The notes under the pieces were generated by a model. That model saw only the letters and a list, made by a program, of their open reading frames with translations, had not been told where the DNA came from and searched no databases. A program made the position numbers and the translations under genes. A stretch of DNA of 43,878 bases, taken from positions 1 through 43,878 of the forward strand of contig CAIPNM010000153.1 in the NCBI GenBank assembly GCA_903866395.1, given 5' to 3'. Source of the stretch: an uncultured bacterium (GTDB taxonomy: Bacteria > Pseudomonadota > Gammaproteobacteria > Burkholderiales > Burkholderiaceae_E). This document shows, in pieces, positions 1-7,544 of this stretch (within the stretch, counting starts at the first letter, position 1; each line of letters starts with the position of its first letter).

Positions 1-1684
1 CACGCTCGAGGAGCTCGCGCAGCGCAAGCAGCGTGTAGCGCGTCTGGCATTCGCTGTGAAAGATCGCGCTTCCACCATGCGCCAGATTCGTGTTGGGGCC
101 ATACATGAGGAAGAAGTTCGGAAACCCCGGCACGGTGATGCCCAGGTAGGCGCGCGGATCATCGTCGCCCCAGCGATCGCGCAGCGTCACGCCCCCTCGG
201 CCAGAAATCTTCATGGGCCAGGTCAGCCGATCAGCCCGAAATCCGGTGGCAAGCACCAGTATGTCGGCCGGGGTGTGCTTGCCCCCGCGCGTACGCACGC
301 CATCGGGCTCGATTGCTTCGATGGCGTCGGTAATAAGTTGAACATGCTCTCGCCGAAGCATGCGAAACCAGCCATTGTCCCGAAGCATGCGCTTGCCATA
401 GGGAGGATAGTTGGGCACCGCCTTCGCGAGTAGCGCCGGATCATCGCCCACCTCGGCGCGAATGTGTTCAATCAGCCGCTCGCGCATTGCATGGTTTTCA
501 GCGTTCAACGACAGATTCGGGGTGGACCAGCCGGGATCAACCTGCAGCGACGGGTACAGGCCATCAGCCGAGGCCCAGAACAGCTGGAACCGATACCAGC
601 TGGCGTAATGAGGGAGGTTGGCGAGCGCCCATTTTTTCCCGGGCTCGACCTTCGCGTGATAGAGCGGGTTGTGCACGGCCCAGTGCGGGCTACGCTGAAA
701 GATCGAGAGCTGCGCCACCCGGTCTGCGATCGAGGGTCCCACCTGCATGCCGCTCGCACCGGTGCCGATCATGGCGACCCGACGCCCGTCGAGCGCAAGC
801 GAGGGATCCCACTTCGCGGTGTGCATGGTGGGCCCGGCGAAGCGGTCGAGACCCTCGATGTCGGGAAACCGGGGCCGGTTGAGCTGCCCGACCGCACACA
901 CCAGCGCATGGGCGCTGAAGTGTCGAAGCGTGCCGTCGGCATCGCGGACAACCATCTCCCAGCAGGCTCGCGCGTCGCTCCACGAGGCCTCAGTCACCTC
1001 GGTGTTGAATCGGATATGCGGCCGCACCGCGTAGCGGTCAGCCACCCGCTCAAGGTACTGCCAGATCTCGTCACGAGGAGAAAAATAACGGCTCCAGTCG
1101 TGGTTCGGTTCGAATGAGTACTGATAAAAATGATTGGGCGTATCCACCCCGCAGCCCGGATACTGATTCTCGAACCAGGTACCGCCCACGGTCGGGTTCT
1201 TCTCGAAAATCGTGTAGCGAAGGCCAAGCCGAGCGAGCTTGATGCCCATGCCAAGGCCTGATTCGCCAGCACCGATCACCGCCACATGAAAATCGTCGAT
1301 CGCCTGCGGGGCGGGGCGGGACCGCCAATCAACGTCGAGAAGCGGCGTGCCCGCAAGGCCCATCTCATGGGCAATCAGCGGCAGGTACTCATCGGGCACC
1401 GTCTGACCCACGCAGGTGCGCACCATCTCGGCAAGCAGATCCGGAGCGGGCGGCGGCGCAGCCTGCTCACGACCGCTCTGGATCGCTTCGAGGAGCGCTG
1501 CGCACCGCTCATGGAGGCGCGCCCTGAGCGCAGGCGGCGCATCTTCCATCCAGCTCCACGGCCCGCGGATGTGCGGACGGTAGCGAGCAAGCTCAGCCCG
1601 GTCGCCAGAGAGCTGCACATACATCATGAGCAGGGGTGCCAGATCGGCGCCTTCGATCAGCGTGCGAAGCGACGGAGTGGTCAT
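1..1684 (-). CDS. Baeyer-Villiger flavin monooxygenase, 4-hydroxyacetophenone monooxygenase type (3' end outside window)
   Basis: I translated this frame directly from the minus strand; it is open from an ATG at 1684 to the window edge (561 codons), so the C-terminus is missing. The first Rossmann motif is G-A-G-E-S-G near residues 138-143. The BVMO fingerprint F-x-G-x3-H-x3-W-D is at about 282-293, and a second dinucleotide motif G-T-G-A-S-G follows near 307-312. The roughly 130 residues before the first FAD motif match the long N-terminal extension known from HapE-type BVMOs and are absent from cyclohexanone-type enzymes. Such enzymes use NADPH and O2 to turn ketones, often aryl ketones, into esters; the substrate here is unknown. 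The ATG overlaps the TGA of the upstream gene (ATGA at 1684-1681), so translational coupling is likely. Family assignment is secure; the HapE subtype is an inference from the extension. Confidence 0.9.
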   Translation of the reverse strand, partial: MTTPSLRTLIEGADLAPLLMMYVQLSGDRAELARYRPHIRGPWSWMEDAPPALRARLHERCAALLEAIQSGREQAAPPPAPDLLAEMVRTCVGQTVPDEYLPLIAHEMGLAGTPLLDVDWRSRPAPQAIDDFHVAVIGAGESGLGMGIKLARLGLRYTIFEKNPTVGGTWFENQYPGCGVDTPNHFYQYSFEPNHDWSRYFSPRDEIWQYLERVADRYAVRPHIRFNTEVTEASWSDARACWEMVVRDADGTLRHFSAHALVCAVGQLNRPRFPDIEGLDRFAGPTMHTAKWDPSLALDGRRVAMIGTGASGMQVGPSIADRVAQLSIFQRSPHWAVHNPLYHAKVEPGKKWALANLPHYASWYRFQLFWASADGLYPSLQVDPGWSTPNLSLNAENHAMRERLIEHIRAEVGDDPALLAKAVPNYPPYGKRMLRDNGWFRMLRREHVQLITDAIEAIEPDGVRTRGGKHTPADILVLATGFRADRLTWPMKISGRGGVTLRDRWGDDDPRAYLGITVPGFPNFFLMYGPNTNLAHGGSAIFHSECQTRYTLLALRELLER

Positions 1685-2532
1685 CTGAAACCTGGTCCGG
1701 CACGTTCAGCCGGTTCGAAGTACACGGTGAGAAAACCTGCGCGGTTGCGCGACTCGCCCGCTGACACATGGCCCAGGAGCCCCGGACCCGCGATTGCGAG
1801 GAGCCGTTCAAGATCGGCGGGCGCGATCCGAAAGTGGGAGGCCAGCATTGAAAGCGGCCAGGCGATATCGGCGACTTGAAGGCCCGCCTCGTAGAGATTG
1901 AGGTCGAAGGCACGAATCGGTTGCCCCGCCTCGCCCAATTCGAGCCACTGTGGCTGAAAGGCGGGATGGGCTGCAAGCGAGCGTTCAAGCACTGCGTTGA
2001 CCGCAACACGCACCGGTTCAAGCGTCGCGGTGGCAAGCAGTTGAGCCCCCCGCGTTCGAACCTCTTCGGCAGACAACCCGGGACGGCATCCATAACGCGT
2101 CTCGACCCAGGCATCCTCCTCACCAGGCTGCCACTTGAAACCACGAAAGAGTTCAATCGGAGCGTCGCCGGGCGAACGGTCTGCCAGACGAGCCCGGTAC
2201 TCTGCATAGACCTTGAAGACGGGCGCCTCATCGCTTGACCGGGGCAACTCGATACCCTCGAATCCGAACAGCACCGTACTCGCCGTGCGAAGCGACTGCG
2301 CGAATGCATCAAGCGCGGTTTCGGGCATGCCCATCGCACGCGCAGCGGCGATCAGCGCCGCTTCCGAGGCCGAGTCGGTGCGCACACCAAGCATGTAGCG
2401 CTGTGTGATCAGACGCCCTGGCTCGAGCTTGAAGGAGCGCTCGTACTGCGCGGCAAGCCCCTGCGCCTCGAGCGCCTGAAAGGGTTTGAGCGCGGCCTGA
2501 AGCAGGGGGTCGGGTTCGCCCGGCTGATTCAT
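1681..2532 (-). CDS. Uncharacterised 283-residue protein between BVMO and DUF2889 genes
   Basis: I do not recognise this protein. It is 283 residues with no signal peptide, no membrane segment and no obvious nucleotide-binding loop. The N-terminal third is helical-looking and Ala/Leu-rich. The C-terminal two thirds contain aromatic and charged patches such as ELFRGFKW (near residue 126), ETRYGC, RAFDLNLYEAG and a late GHVSAGESRNRAGFLTVYF segment, which suggest a folded alpha/beta soluble protein. It starts at 2532, four bases after the DUF2889 stop, and its TGA overlaps the BVMO ATG. It is therefore the middle gene of a three-gene transcription unit and probably serves the same pathway as the monooxygenase, as an enzyme or an accessory factor. 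Base composition resembles the neighbours. Coding status is well supported by length and packing; function is unknown. Confidence 0.85.
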   Translation of the reverse strand: MNQPGEPDPLLQAALKPFQALEAQGLAAQYERSFKLEPGRLITQRYMLGVRTDSASEAALIAAARAMGMPETALDAFAQSLRTASTVLFGFEGIELPRSSDEAPVFKVYAEYRARLADRSPGDAPIELFRGFKWQPGEEDAWVETRYGCRPGLSAEEVRTRGAQLLATATLEPVRVAVNAVLERSLAAHPAFQPQWLELGEAGQPIRAFDLNLYEAGLQVADIAWPLSMLASHFRIAPADLERLLAIAGPGLLGHVSAGESRNRAGFLTVYFEPAERAGPGFR

Positions 2533-2536
2533 GGAC

Positions 2537-3178
2537 TCAGGTATTTCCCTGATCGCGCTTTGGAACCGCCTCGTCGGGAAACATCACAGCAACAATCGGG
2601 CCGTCGGCTCGCCAGCTATGACAGCCGTCAATGAATCGGGGTTGCACTGCGATTCGGTCCGCAATGGTCTCAAACCCTTCAGCAGTGCGTAGCGACCAGT
2701 TGCCGAGCGACTGATACGCGACCGTCGGCATCTGATAGAGCATTTCACGTACGTGCGTGCAACCGAGCGTGCCGCCTACCCGCTCATCGACCGCCCGACG
2801 CCAACCTCGCGCGAGCCCCAGCCCGAGCAGGGTCCGAAACCGTGCCTGCGCTTCTGGGCAGGTGGGATAGGGCGCGCCGGGAATCGATACATGGATGTCG
2901 CGAACTGTCATCTCGCCATCAATGGTGAGGCGTGCCCACATTTCATGCACCACATCACCGGGCTCGCGCACGCCTCGTACCGGCTCTTCATAGCGATACG
3001 CCTTGGTGTCGATGATCCGGCCTTCGAGATCGAACAGGCCATCGTCGCGAGCGAAACTGTCGTAGACGATGCGGCGCGTATGAAGCGCGCGGCGAGGGGT
3101 GGCGGCAGGCATCCCGGCCACGGGTGCTGGGGGCGGAAACAGATCGGCGCGATAGTGCCGCGAGGCGGGGAGTTTCAT
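2537..3178 (-). CDS. DUF2889 domain protein
   Basis: This 213-residue protein shows the hallmarks of DUF2889 as I know the family: an early arginine-rich RRALHTRRI stretch, then DGLFDLEGRIIDTK, a centre with TIDGEMTV, a PYPTCPEA segment, and a C-terminal GGTLGCTHVREML motif followed by an aromatic patch. The family has no established biochemical function. The frame is open upstream to 3421, but I chose the ATG at 3178 because the extra 81 residues are low-complexity and would cover the divergent promoter region shared with fdhD. It is the first gene of the unit that continues with the 283-residue protein and the BVMO, only four bases between stop and next start. A role in the catabolic or modification pathway of the BVMO is inferred from this context only. 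Confidence 0.85.
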   Translation of the reverse strand: MKLPASRHYRADLFPPPAPVAGMPAATPRRALHTRRIVYDSFARDDGLFDLEGRIIDTKAYRYEEPVRGVREPGDVVHEMWARLTIDGEMTVRDIHVSIPGAPYPTCPEAQARFRTLLGLGLARGWRRAVDERVGGTLGCTHVREMLYQMPTVAYQSLGNWSLRTAEGFETIADRIAVQPRFIDGCHSWRADGPIVAVMFPDEAVPKRDQGNT

Positions 3179-3381
3179 GGCAGACAGATACGAAGGAAGA
3201 AGCGTGGGACAAGCAGAGACCGATTGAGGGGCGAAGCCAACGGTAGCAGGACCAGGACCGCGACCCGTCACGGTATGAAACCCACTTTCCCTGACACAAA
3301 CAGGGCCGGCTCGATCAACGTAGACTGTAGCAGCCGCTTCATCAAACCCGAAGCCGCCGATCCGTTTACCCTCCCGCGTCG

Positions 3382-4251
3382 ATGCCCGCCTCCACCCTCC
3401 CCCGCCTGACCCAGGCGTCACTGCCCCTCACCCGCAGCGTGATGGCCACCAATGAACGGGGCGAACCCGTCGCCGTCAAGGTGCCCGTCGAGCGAGCGCT
3501 CACCCTCTACCTCGATCGCGCTGAAGTGGTCACGCTGATGACGCTGGGCGAACATCCCGAATGGCTGGTGCTGGGATATCTCCTCAACCAGCGGTTGGTC
3601 GAATCGGTCGCTGAGGTCGAATCAGTCACGGTCGATTGGGAGACCGGCGCAGCGGCGGTGAAGACACACCGCATAACGCGCGCCAGCACCCCGCGCGCTG
3701 CTTCCCGTGTGGTGACCACCGGCTGCGGACAGGGCAGCCTATTCTCCGACCTGATCGACACCCTGGCGCCCGTGCCCGATACGCCGGCCGGTGTGTCGCA
3801 AGACACGCTCCTCGCGATCACCGACACCATCCGACGACACGACACGATCTACAAGCAGGCGGGCTCGGTACACGCCTGCGCGCTCTTCGAAAATGACCGG
3901 CTCTGCCTGCTCGTCGAAGATGTCGGGCGACACAATGCGCTCGACAGCATCGCGGGCTGGCGCGCCCTGCAGCAGCCTGCGTCCGCCCCCGGAGAGCGTT
4001 GCCCCGTGCTCTACACGACCGGACGCCTCACCAGCGAAATGATCATCAAGTCGGCGCAGATGCAGGTGCCGGTGGTGATATCGCGAAGCGGCACCACCGA
4101 GATGGGGATCGAGGTGGCGCAGAAGCACGGCGTTTGCGCCATCGGGCGAGCGCTCAATCAGCGGTTCACTTGTTATACGCATCCGTGGCGAATCCGCTTT
4201 TCAAGCCTGTCCGAGCCGGCCCGTCACCCCATTCCGGAGCTCCCGCAATGA
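3382..4251 (+). CDS. fdhD: FdhD formate dehydrogenase sulfurtransferase, single-cysteine variant
   Basis: FdhD passes sulfur from the cysteine desulfurase IscS to the molybdenum cofactor of formate dehydrogenase. The 289-residue product has the family core: the loop around VTTGCGQG (Cys115), the VHACALF and DVGRHNALD segments, and the C-terminal RLTSEMIIKSAQ and VVISRSGTTE motifs. In E. coli FdhD the loop carries a C-x-x-C pair; here it is C-G-Q-G, leaving only one cysteine. No formate dehydrogenase genes are visible in the window, so the client enzyme must be elsewhere. I kept the ATG at 3382, but the ATG at 3442 (residue 21) is a real alternative because neither has a convincing Shine-Dalgarno. 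The 203-bp gap before it is divergent from the DUF2889 gene and should hold both promoters. The stop overlaps the next start (ATGA, 4248-4251). Confidence 0.93.
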   Translation: MPASTLPRLTQASLPLTRSVMATNERGEPVAVKVPVERALTLYLDRAEVVTLMTLGEHPEWLVLGYLLNQRLVESVAEVESVTVDWETGAAAVKTHRITRASTPRAASRVVTTGCGQGSLFSDLIDTLAPVPDTPAGVSQDTLLAITDTIRRHDTIYKQAGSVHACALFENDRLCLLVEDVGRHNALDSIAGWRALQQPASAPGERCPVLYTTGRLTSEMIIKSAQMQVPVVISRSGTTEMGIEVAQKHGVCAIGRALNQRFTCYTHPWRIRFSSLSEPARHPIPELPQ

Positions 4252-5642
4252 CCGAACAAGCCCACCCGGCACGCGTGCTACGGGGACAGTCGCCCTCCAC
4301 AGACGCAGACACTCGGGTTGCCATCGTGGGGGCGGGCGCCTGCGGACTCACCGCGGCACTCGCCCTCTCACGCGCCGGCATCGACTGCGTGGTGATCGAG
4401 CGCGATGCCGTGCCAGCCGGATCGACCGCCCTTTCCTCGGGATTCGTGCCCGCAGCCGGCACCCTCGCGCAGGCCCGTCAGTCGATTCACGACACCCCGG
4501 CGCTCCTCGCACGCGACCTCGCCGGCAAGACCCACGGCACCGCCGACCCGGTGCTCGCTCAAGCCTACAGCGAAGCAGCCGGCCCGGCCGTCAACGCCCT
4601 GGAAACCGCGCACGGCATCACCTGGCAGGTGCTCGACAATTTTCTCTACCCTGGCCATTCGGTGCATCGCATGCACGCCGTGGCCGAGCGCACCGGCGCG
4701 GCCCTGATGGGCCGGCTTGCAGCGGCTGCGGAAGCGGCAGGTGTGATCGTGCTCACCGAAGCCCGGGTCACCGAACTGTGGGCAGATAGCGCAGACGCCC
4801 TGCAGGCGGTTGGTTATGTTCGCCCCGACGGCACGACCGAGCGCCTCGCCTGTCGCGCGGTGCTCCTCGCCTGTAACGGCTATGGCGGCAACTCAGCCCT
4901 CCTCGCGGAACTGCTGCCCGAGATGGCAAGCGCCACCTACGCAGGGCATGTCGGCAACGACGGCTCAGCCATTCTCTGGGGCCGGCAGCTGGGCGCGGGG
5001 CTCGCCGATCTGGGTGCTTATCAGGGCCACGGCTCATGGGCCATTCCGCAGGGCGCGCTCATCTCCTGGGGGCTCATGATGGAAGGCGGCTTTCAGGTGA
5101 ATCGGCTGGGCGAACGATTTCATGACGAGACGCAGGGCTACTCGGAGGCGGCGGTGCATGTACTTGCTCAGCCCGACGGCATTGCATGGAATGTGTTCGA
5201 CGATGCGATCCTGCAGTTCGCGCAGGATTTCCCTGATTTTCGCGAGGCCCAGGCGGCCGGCGCCGTACGACACGCGGCCGATGCCGGCGAACTCGCTGCC
5301 GCGATCGGCTGCGCACCCGATACGCTGGCACGTACGCTTGGCACCGTGCGCGAGGGCACTGACCCGGTCACTGGCCGAACCTTCCGCCGCGCGCTCTCTG
5401 GAATGCTTCATGCGGTCAAGGTGACCGGCGCGTTGTTTCACACCCAGGGCGGGCTCGCGGTGGACGCGCACTGCCGGGTCCTCGATACGCGAGGGCGCCC
5501 GTTTCCCAACCTGCTCGCCGCGGGCGGCGCGGCGCGCGGGGTATCAGGCAATGCCGTGTGGGGCTACCTGTCAGGCAACGGCTTGCTGAGCGCCATCGCA
5601 GGCGGTCATATCGCTGCGGCGAGCGGAGCCCGAATCGCTTAA
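4248..5642 (+). CDS. FAD-dependent oxidoreductase, fumarate reductase/3-ketosteroid dehydrogenase-like
   Basis: The 464-residue product begins with an FAD-binding motif G-A-G-A-C-G-L (about residues 30-36) followed by the acidic ribose-binding IERD. It then has the STALSSGF loop typical of the FAD_binding_2 superfamily (fumarate reductase, tricarballylate dehydrogenase and ketosteroid dehydrogenase-like soluble proteins). The C-terminal HTQGGLAVD and LLAAGGAARGVSG segments close the FAD site. There is no signal peptide, so it is cytoplasmic, and no heme or Fe-S domain is fused. An upstream in-frame extension to 3999 exists but lies inside fdhD; the ATG at 4248 overlapping the fdhD TGA is the natural start and implies coupling. 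The substrate cannot be read from sequence; oxidation or reduction of a C-C bond next to a carbonyl or carboxylate is the family chemistry. Confidence 0.9.
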   Translation: MTEQAHPARVLRGQSPSTDADTRVAIVGAGACGLTAALALSRAGIDCVVIERDAVPAGSTALSSGFVPAAGTLAQARQSIHDTPALLARDLAGKTHGTADPVLAQAYSEAAGPAVNALETAHGITWQVLDNFLYPGHSVHRMHAVAERTGAALMGRLAAAAEAAGVIVLTEARVTELWADSADALQAVGYVRPDGTTERLACRAVLLACNGYGGNSALLAELLPEMASATYAGHVGNDGSAILWGRQLGAGLADLGAYQGHGSWAIPQGALISWGLMMEGGFQVNRLGERFHDETQGYSEAAVHVLAQPDGIAWNVFDDAILQFAQDFPDFREAQAAGAVRHAADAGELAAAIGCAPDTLARTLGTVREGTDPVTGRTFRRALSGMLHAVKVTGALFHTQGGLAVDAHCRVLDTRGRPFPNLLAAGGAARGVSGNAVWGYLSGNGLLSAIAGGHIAAASGARIA

Positions 5643-5655
5643 GCCAGGGCGCAGA

Positions 5656-5675
5656 TGCCGCTCAGCTGAGCGGCA
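5656..5675. terminator. 20-bp perfect palindrome at convergent gene ends, probable bidirectional 3'-end hairpin
   Basis: TGCCGCTCAGCTGAGCGGCA is a perfect palindrome lying between the plus-strand FAD oxidoreductase (stop 5642) and the minus-strand GST, whose stop codon (5664-5662) is inside it. In RNA from either strand it can fold into a GC-rich hairpin of about eight pairs. No U-tract follows, so intrinsic termination is not proven; 3'-end protection is the alternative. Confidence 0.5.
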
Positions 5676-6282
5676 GCGCCACATGCTGCCGGAAGGCGGG
5701 CCGCATCATCATTTGGCGGTAGTACGCATCAAGCGCAGGCAGCGTCGGGTGCTCGATCGGCAGCGCAAGCCACCGATGCACAAAGGGTGCGACCGCCATA
5801 TCAGCCACCGTGAGCGCATCGCCAGACAGATGACTGCGCCGCGACAGCTCGCGATCGAGCAGCCCGAAGCAGCGGGCGGTCTCGGCCTGCGAGCGCTCAA
5901 TGGCCACCGCGTCGCGCCGGTCGGCAGGGGTTCGAATCAGCTGCCAGAAGATCGTGGTCATGGGCGCGGCCAGCGTGCTGGTTGCCCAGTCCATCCAGCG
6001 CTCGGCGTCGGCGCGACCTCGGGGGTCATCCGGCAGCAGGTCATGGCGACGCTCGCGCGCGGCCAGATAGCGGACGATGGTGTTGGACTCCCACAAAACA
6101 AAGTCGCCGTCACGCAGAGTGGGAATGCGCCGGTTCGGATTCATTTCGCCGTAGGCTTCGGTGTCGACGACACCGTGATGCAGGCCGGCATCAATGCGCT
6201 GATAGGCGAGATTGAGCTCGGTACAGGCCCAGAGCACTTTCATCACATTGATGGAATTGGTGCGTCCCCAAAGGGTGAGCAT
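5662..6282 (-). CDS. Glutathione S-transferase family protein
   Basis: The 206-residue product has the two-domain GST layout. An N-terminal thioredoxin-like half begins LTLWGRTNSINV and includes RIPTLRDGDFVLWESNTIVRY, the glutathione gamma-glutamyl binding site with Glu-Ser. An all-helical C-terminal half contains LTVADMAVAPFVHRW with the conserved N-capping aspartate. The catalytic residue is probably one of the Ser/Asn residues near position 9-11; no Cys is there. It is the last gene of the TRAP/enolase operon, its ATG sharing one base with the enolase TGA (TGATG at 6284-6280). This suggests a role in the same pathway, for example isomerisation or glutathione-dependent cleavage of an intermediate, but generic detoxification is possible. 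Confidence 0.93.
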   Translation of the reverse strand: MLTLWGRTNSINVMKVLWACTELNLAYQRIDAGLHHGVVDTEAYGEMNPNRRIPTLRDGDFVLWESNTIVRYLAARERRHDLLPDDPRGRADAERWMDWATSTLAAPMTTIFWQLIRTPADRRDAVAIERSQAETARCFGLLDRELSRRSHLSGDALTVADMAVAPFVHRWLALPIEHPTLPALDAYYRQMMMRPAFRQHVALPLS

Positions 6283-7487
6283 CAGCGCGCTCCTTCGCTT
6301 AACCGGCGAATGGCATCGGCACGCATCTCAAGCCCTGGAAGCAGCTCAAGTCCGTGACCGGGTTTTGAAAAATCAACTGTGACCTCACCGCGACTCACCG
6401 TGGGAAGTGCGGTGACCAGTTCGGTGTACCAACCGGTGTAGAAGGCACGCACGCACTCCTGAATGAGCGTGTTTCTCGCGTGGAGCGAGAAATGGCACGA
6501 GGCCGCCCAGACCACCGGGCCCGTGCAGTCGTGCGGCGCCACCGGCACGTGATGCGATTCAGCAAGCGCCGCGATCTTCCGGGCCTCGGTGACCCCCCCA
6601 CACCAGGAGAGATCGAGCATGGCAACGCCCGCCACGCCGGTTTCAAGGTATTCCCTGAAGGCATGCGTATACGAGAGCGTTTCACTGGCACAGACCCAGG
6701 CCTTTGAGTGGCGGCGGTATTCGCGCAGATCGGCAAGGTTATCGAGCCGAAACGGGTCTTCGTGCCAATAGGTGTTGAAGGGCTCGAGCTCGCGGGCGAG
6801 CCGACAGGCCATGGGCAGGCTCCAAAGCGAATGGAACTCGACCATGATGTCCATGCGATCGCCAACCGCTGCGCGGATCTTCCGGAAGGGCTCGAGTGCA
6901 GTGTCGAGTTCGCGGGGAGAGATATCCCAGCCCCGGGTGCGTTCGGCTGCAATATCGAACGGCCAGATCTTCATGCCCGTGATGCCGTCTTCGAGAAGCG
7001 ACAGCGCGAGCTCGTCCGCGCGATGCAGAAAAGCTTCCAGGTCTTCGTAAGGCCCCGAGGTTTCACCCACATGCCAGTTGGCAACCGCCTGGGCCCGCGC
7101 ATCGCGAATGTATTTGTAGCCTGCGCAGGTGTTGTACACCCGGATCGACTCGCGCGAGCGTCCGCCCAGCGCGTCGGCAAGCGGCATGCCGACCGCTTTA
7201 CCGAACAGATCCCAGAGCGCGATATCGACCGCCGAGTTCCCGCGGGTTTCAACCCCGGCGGAGCGCCAGCCAAGATAGTTGGCCAGATCACGGCCGATCG
7301 CCTCGATGTGCAGCGGATTACGCCCGACCAGCTTGGGCGCAACCGTTTCATGCAGATAGGCTTCGACTGCGGCGGCGCCCATGAAGGTTTCGCCCAGACC
7401 GACCAGGCCTTCGTCGGTGTGCAAGCGCACCCAGATCAGGTTGGGGAACTCCCCCAGCCTGATCGTTTCGAGACCGGTGATCTTCAT
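6282..7487 (-). CDS. Enolase-superfamily (mandelate racemase/muconate lactonizing) sugar-acid dehydratase-like enzyme
   Basis: The 401-residue product has an N-terminal capping domain and a barrel with likely Mg ligands in DIMVEFHSLW, WHEDPF and CASETLSYTH. A general acid/base site is expected from GMKIWPFD on the second strand and APHDCTGP near the end. The His-containing HDCTGP segment resembles galactonate-dehydratase-type members, which dehydrate sugar acids to 2-keto-3-deoxy acids; racemisation is also known in the family. The frame is open to 7538, but the ATG at 7487 begins the conserved MKITGLETIRLG and has a purine-rich AGAGGAGG ahead of it. It sits directly behind the TRAP genes, which strongly suggests that the TRAP ligand or a derivative is its substrate. 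It is translationally coupled to the GST. Confidence 0.92.
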   Translation of the reverse strand: MKITGLETIRLGEFPNLIWVRLHTDEGLVGLGETFMGAAAVEAYLHETVAPKLVGRNPLHIEAIGRDLANYLGWRSAGVETRGNSAVDIALWDLFGKAVGMPLADALGGRSRESIRVYNTCAGYKYIRDARAQAVANWHVGETSGPYEDLEAFLHRADELALSLLEDGITGMKIWPFDIAAERTRGWDISPRELDTALEPFRKIRAAVGDRMDIMVEFHSLWSLPMACRLARELEPFNTYWHEDPFRLDNLADLREYRRHSKAWVCASETLSYTHAFREYLETGVAGVAMLDLSWCGGVTEARKIAALAESHHVPVAPHDCTGPVVWAASCHFSLHARNTLIQECVRAFYTGWYTELVTALPTVSRGEVTVDFSKPGHGLELLPGLEMRADAIRRLSEGAR

Positions 7488-7511
7488 GCGAACCGCCTCC
7501 TCTGCGCAGCC

Positions 7512-7535
7512 CCGGGCCCGCTGGCGCGGGCCCGG
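7512..7535 (-). other. Strong GC hairpin just after dctP stop (operon 3'-end stabiliser or attenuator)
   Basis: Two perfectly complementary 10-base arms (7512-7521 and 7526-7535, CCGGGCCCGC / GCGGGCCCGG) flank a four-base loop. The hairpin starts ten bases after the dctP stop codon and lies before the enolase gene. There is no U-run, so it is more likely an RNA-stabilising element that keeps the binding-protein message abundant, as known for intergenic hairpins in other transporter operons, than a full terminator. Confidence 0.6.
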
Positions 7536-7544
7536 CATCCGGGC

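Noticed and set aside
3999-4247. Upstream extension of the FAD oxidoreductase
   Set aside because: It lies inside fdhD in another frame; the ATGA overlap at 4248 marks the real start.
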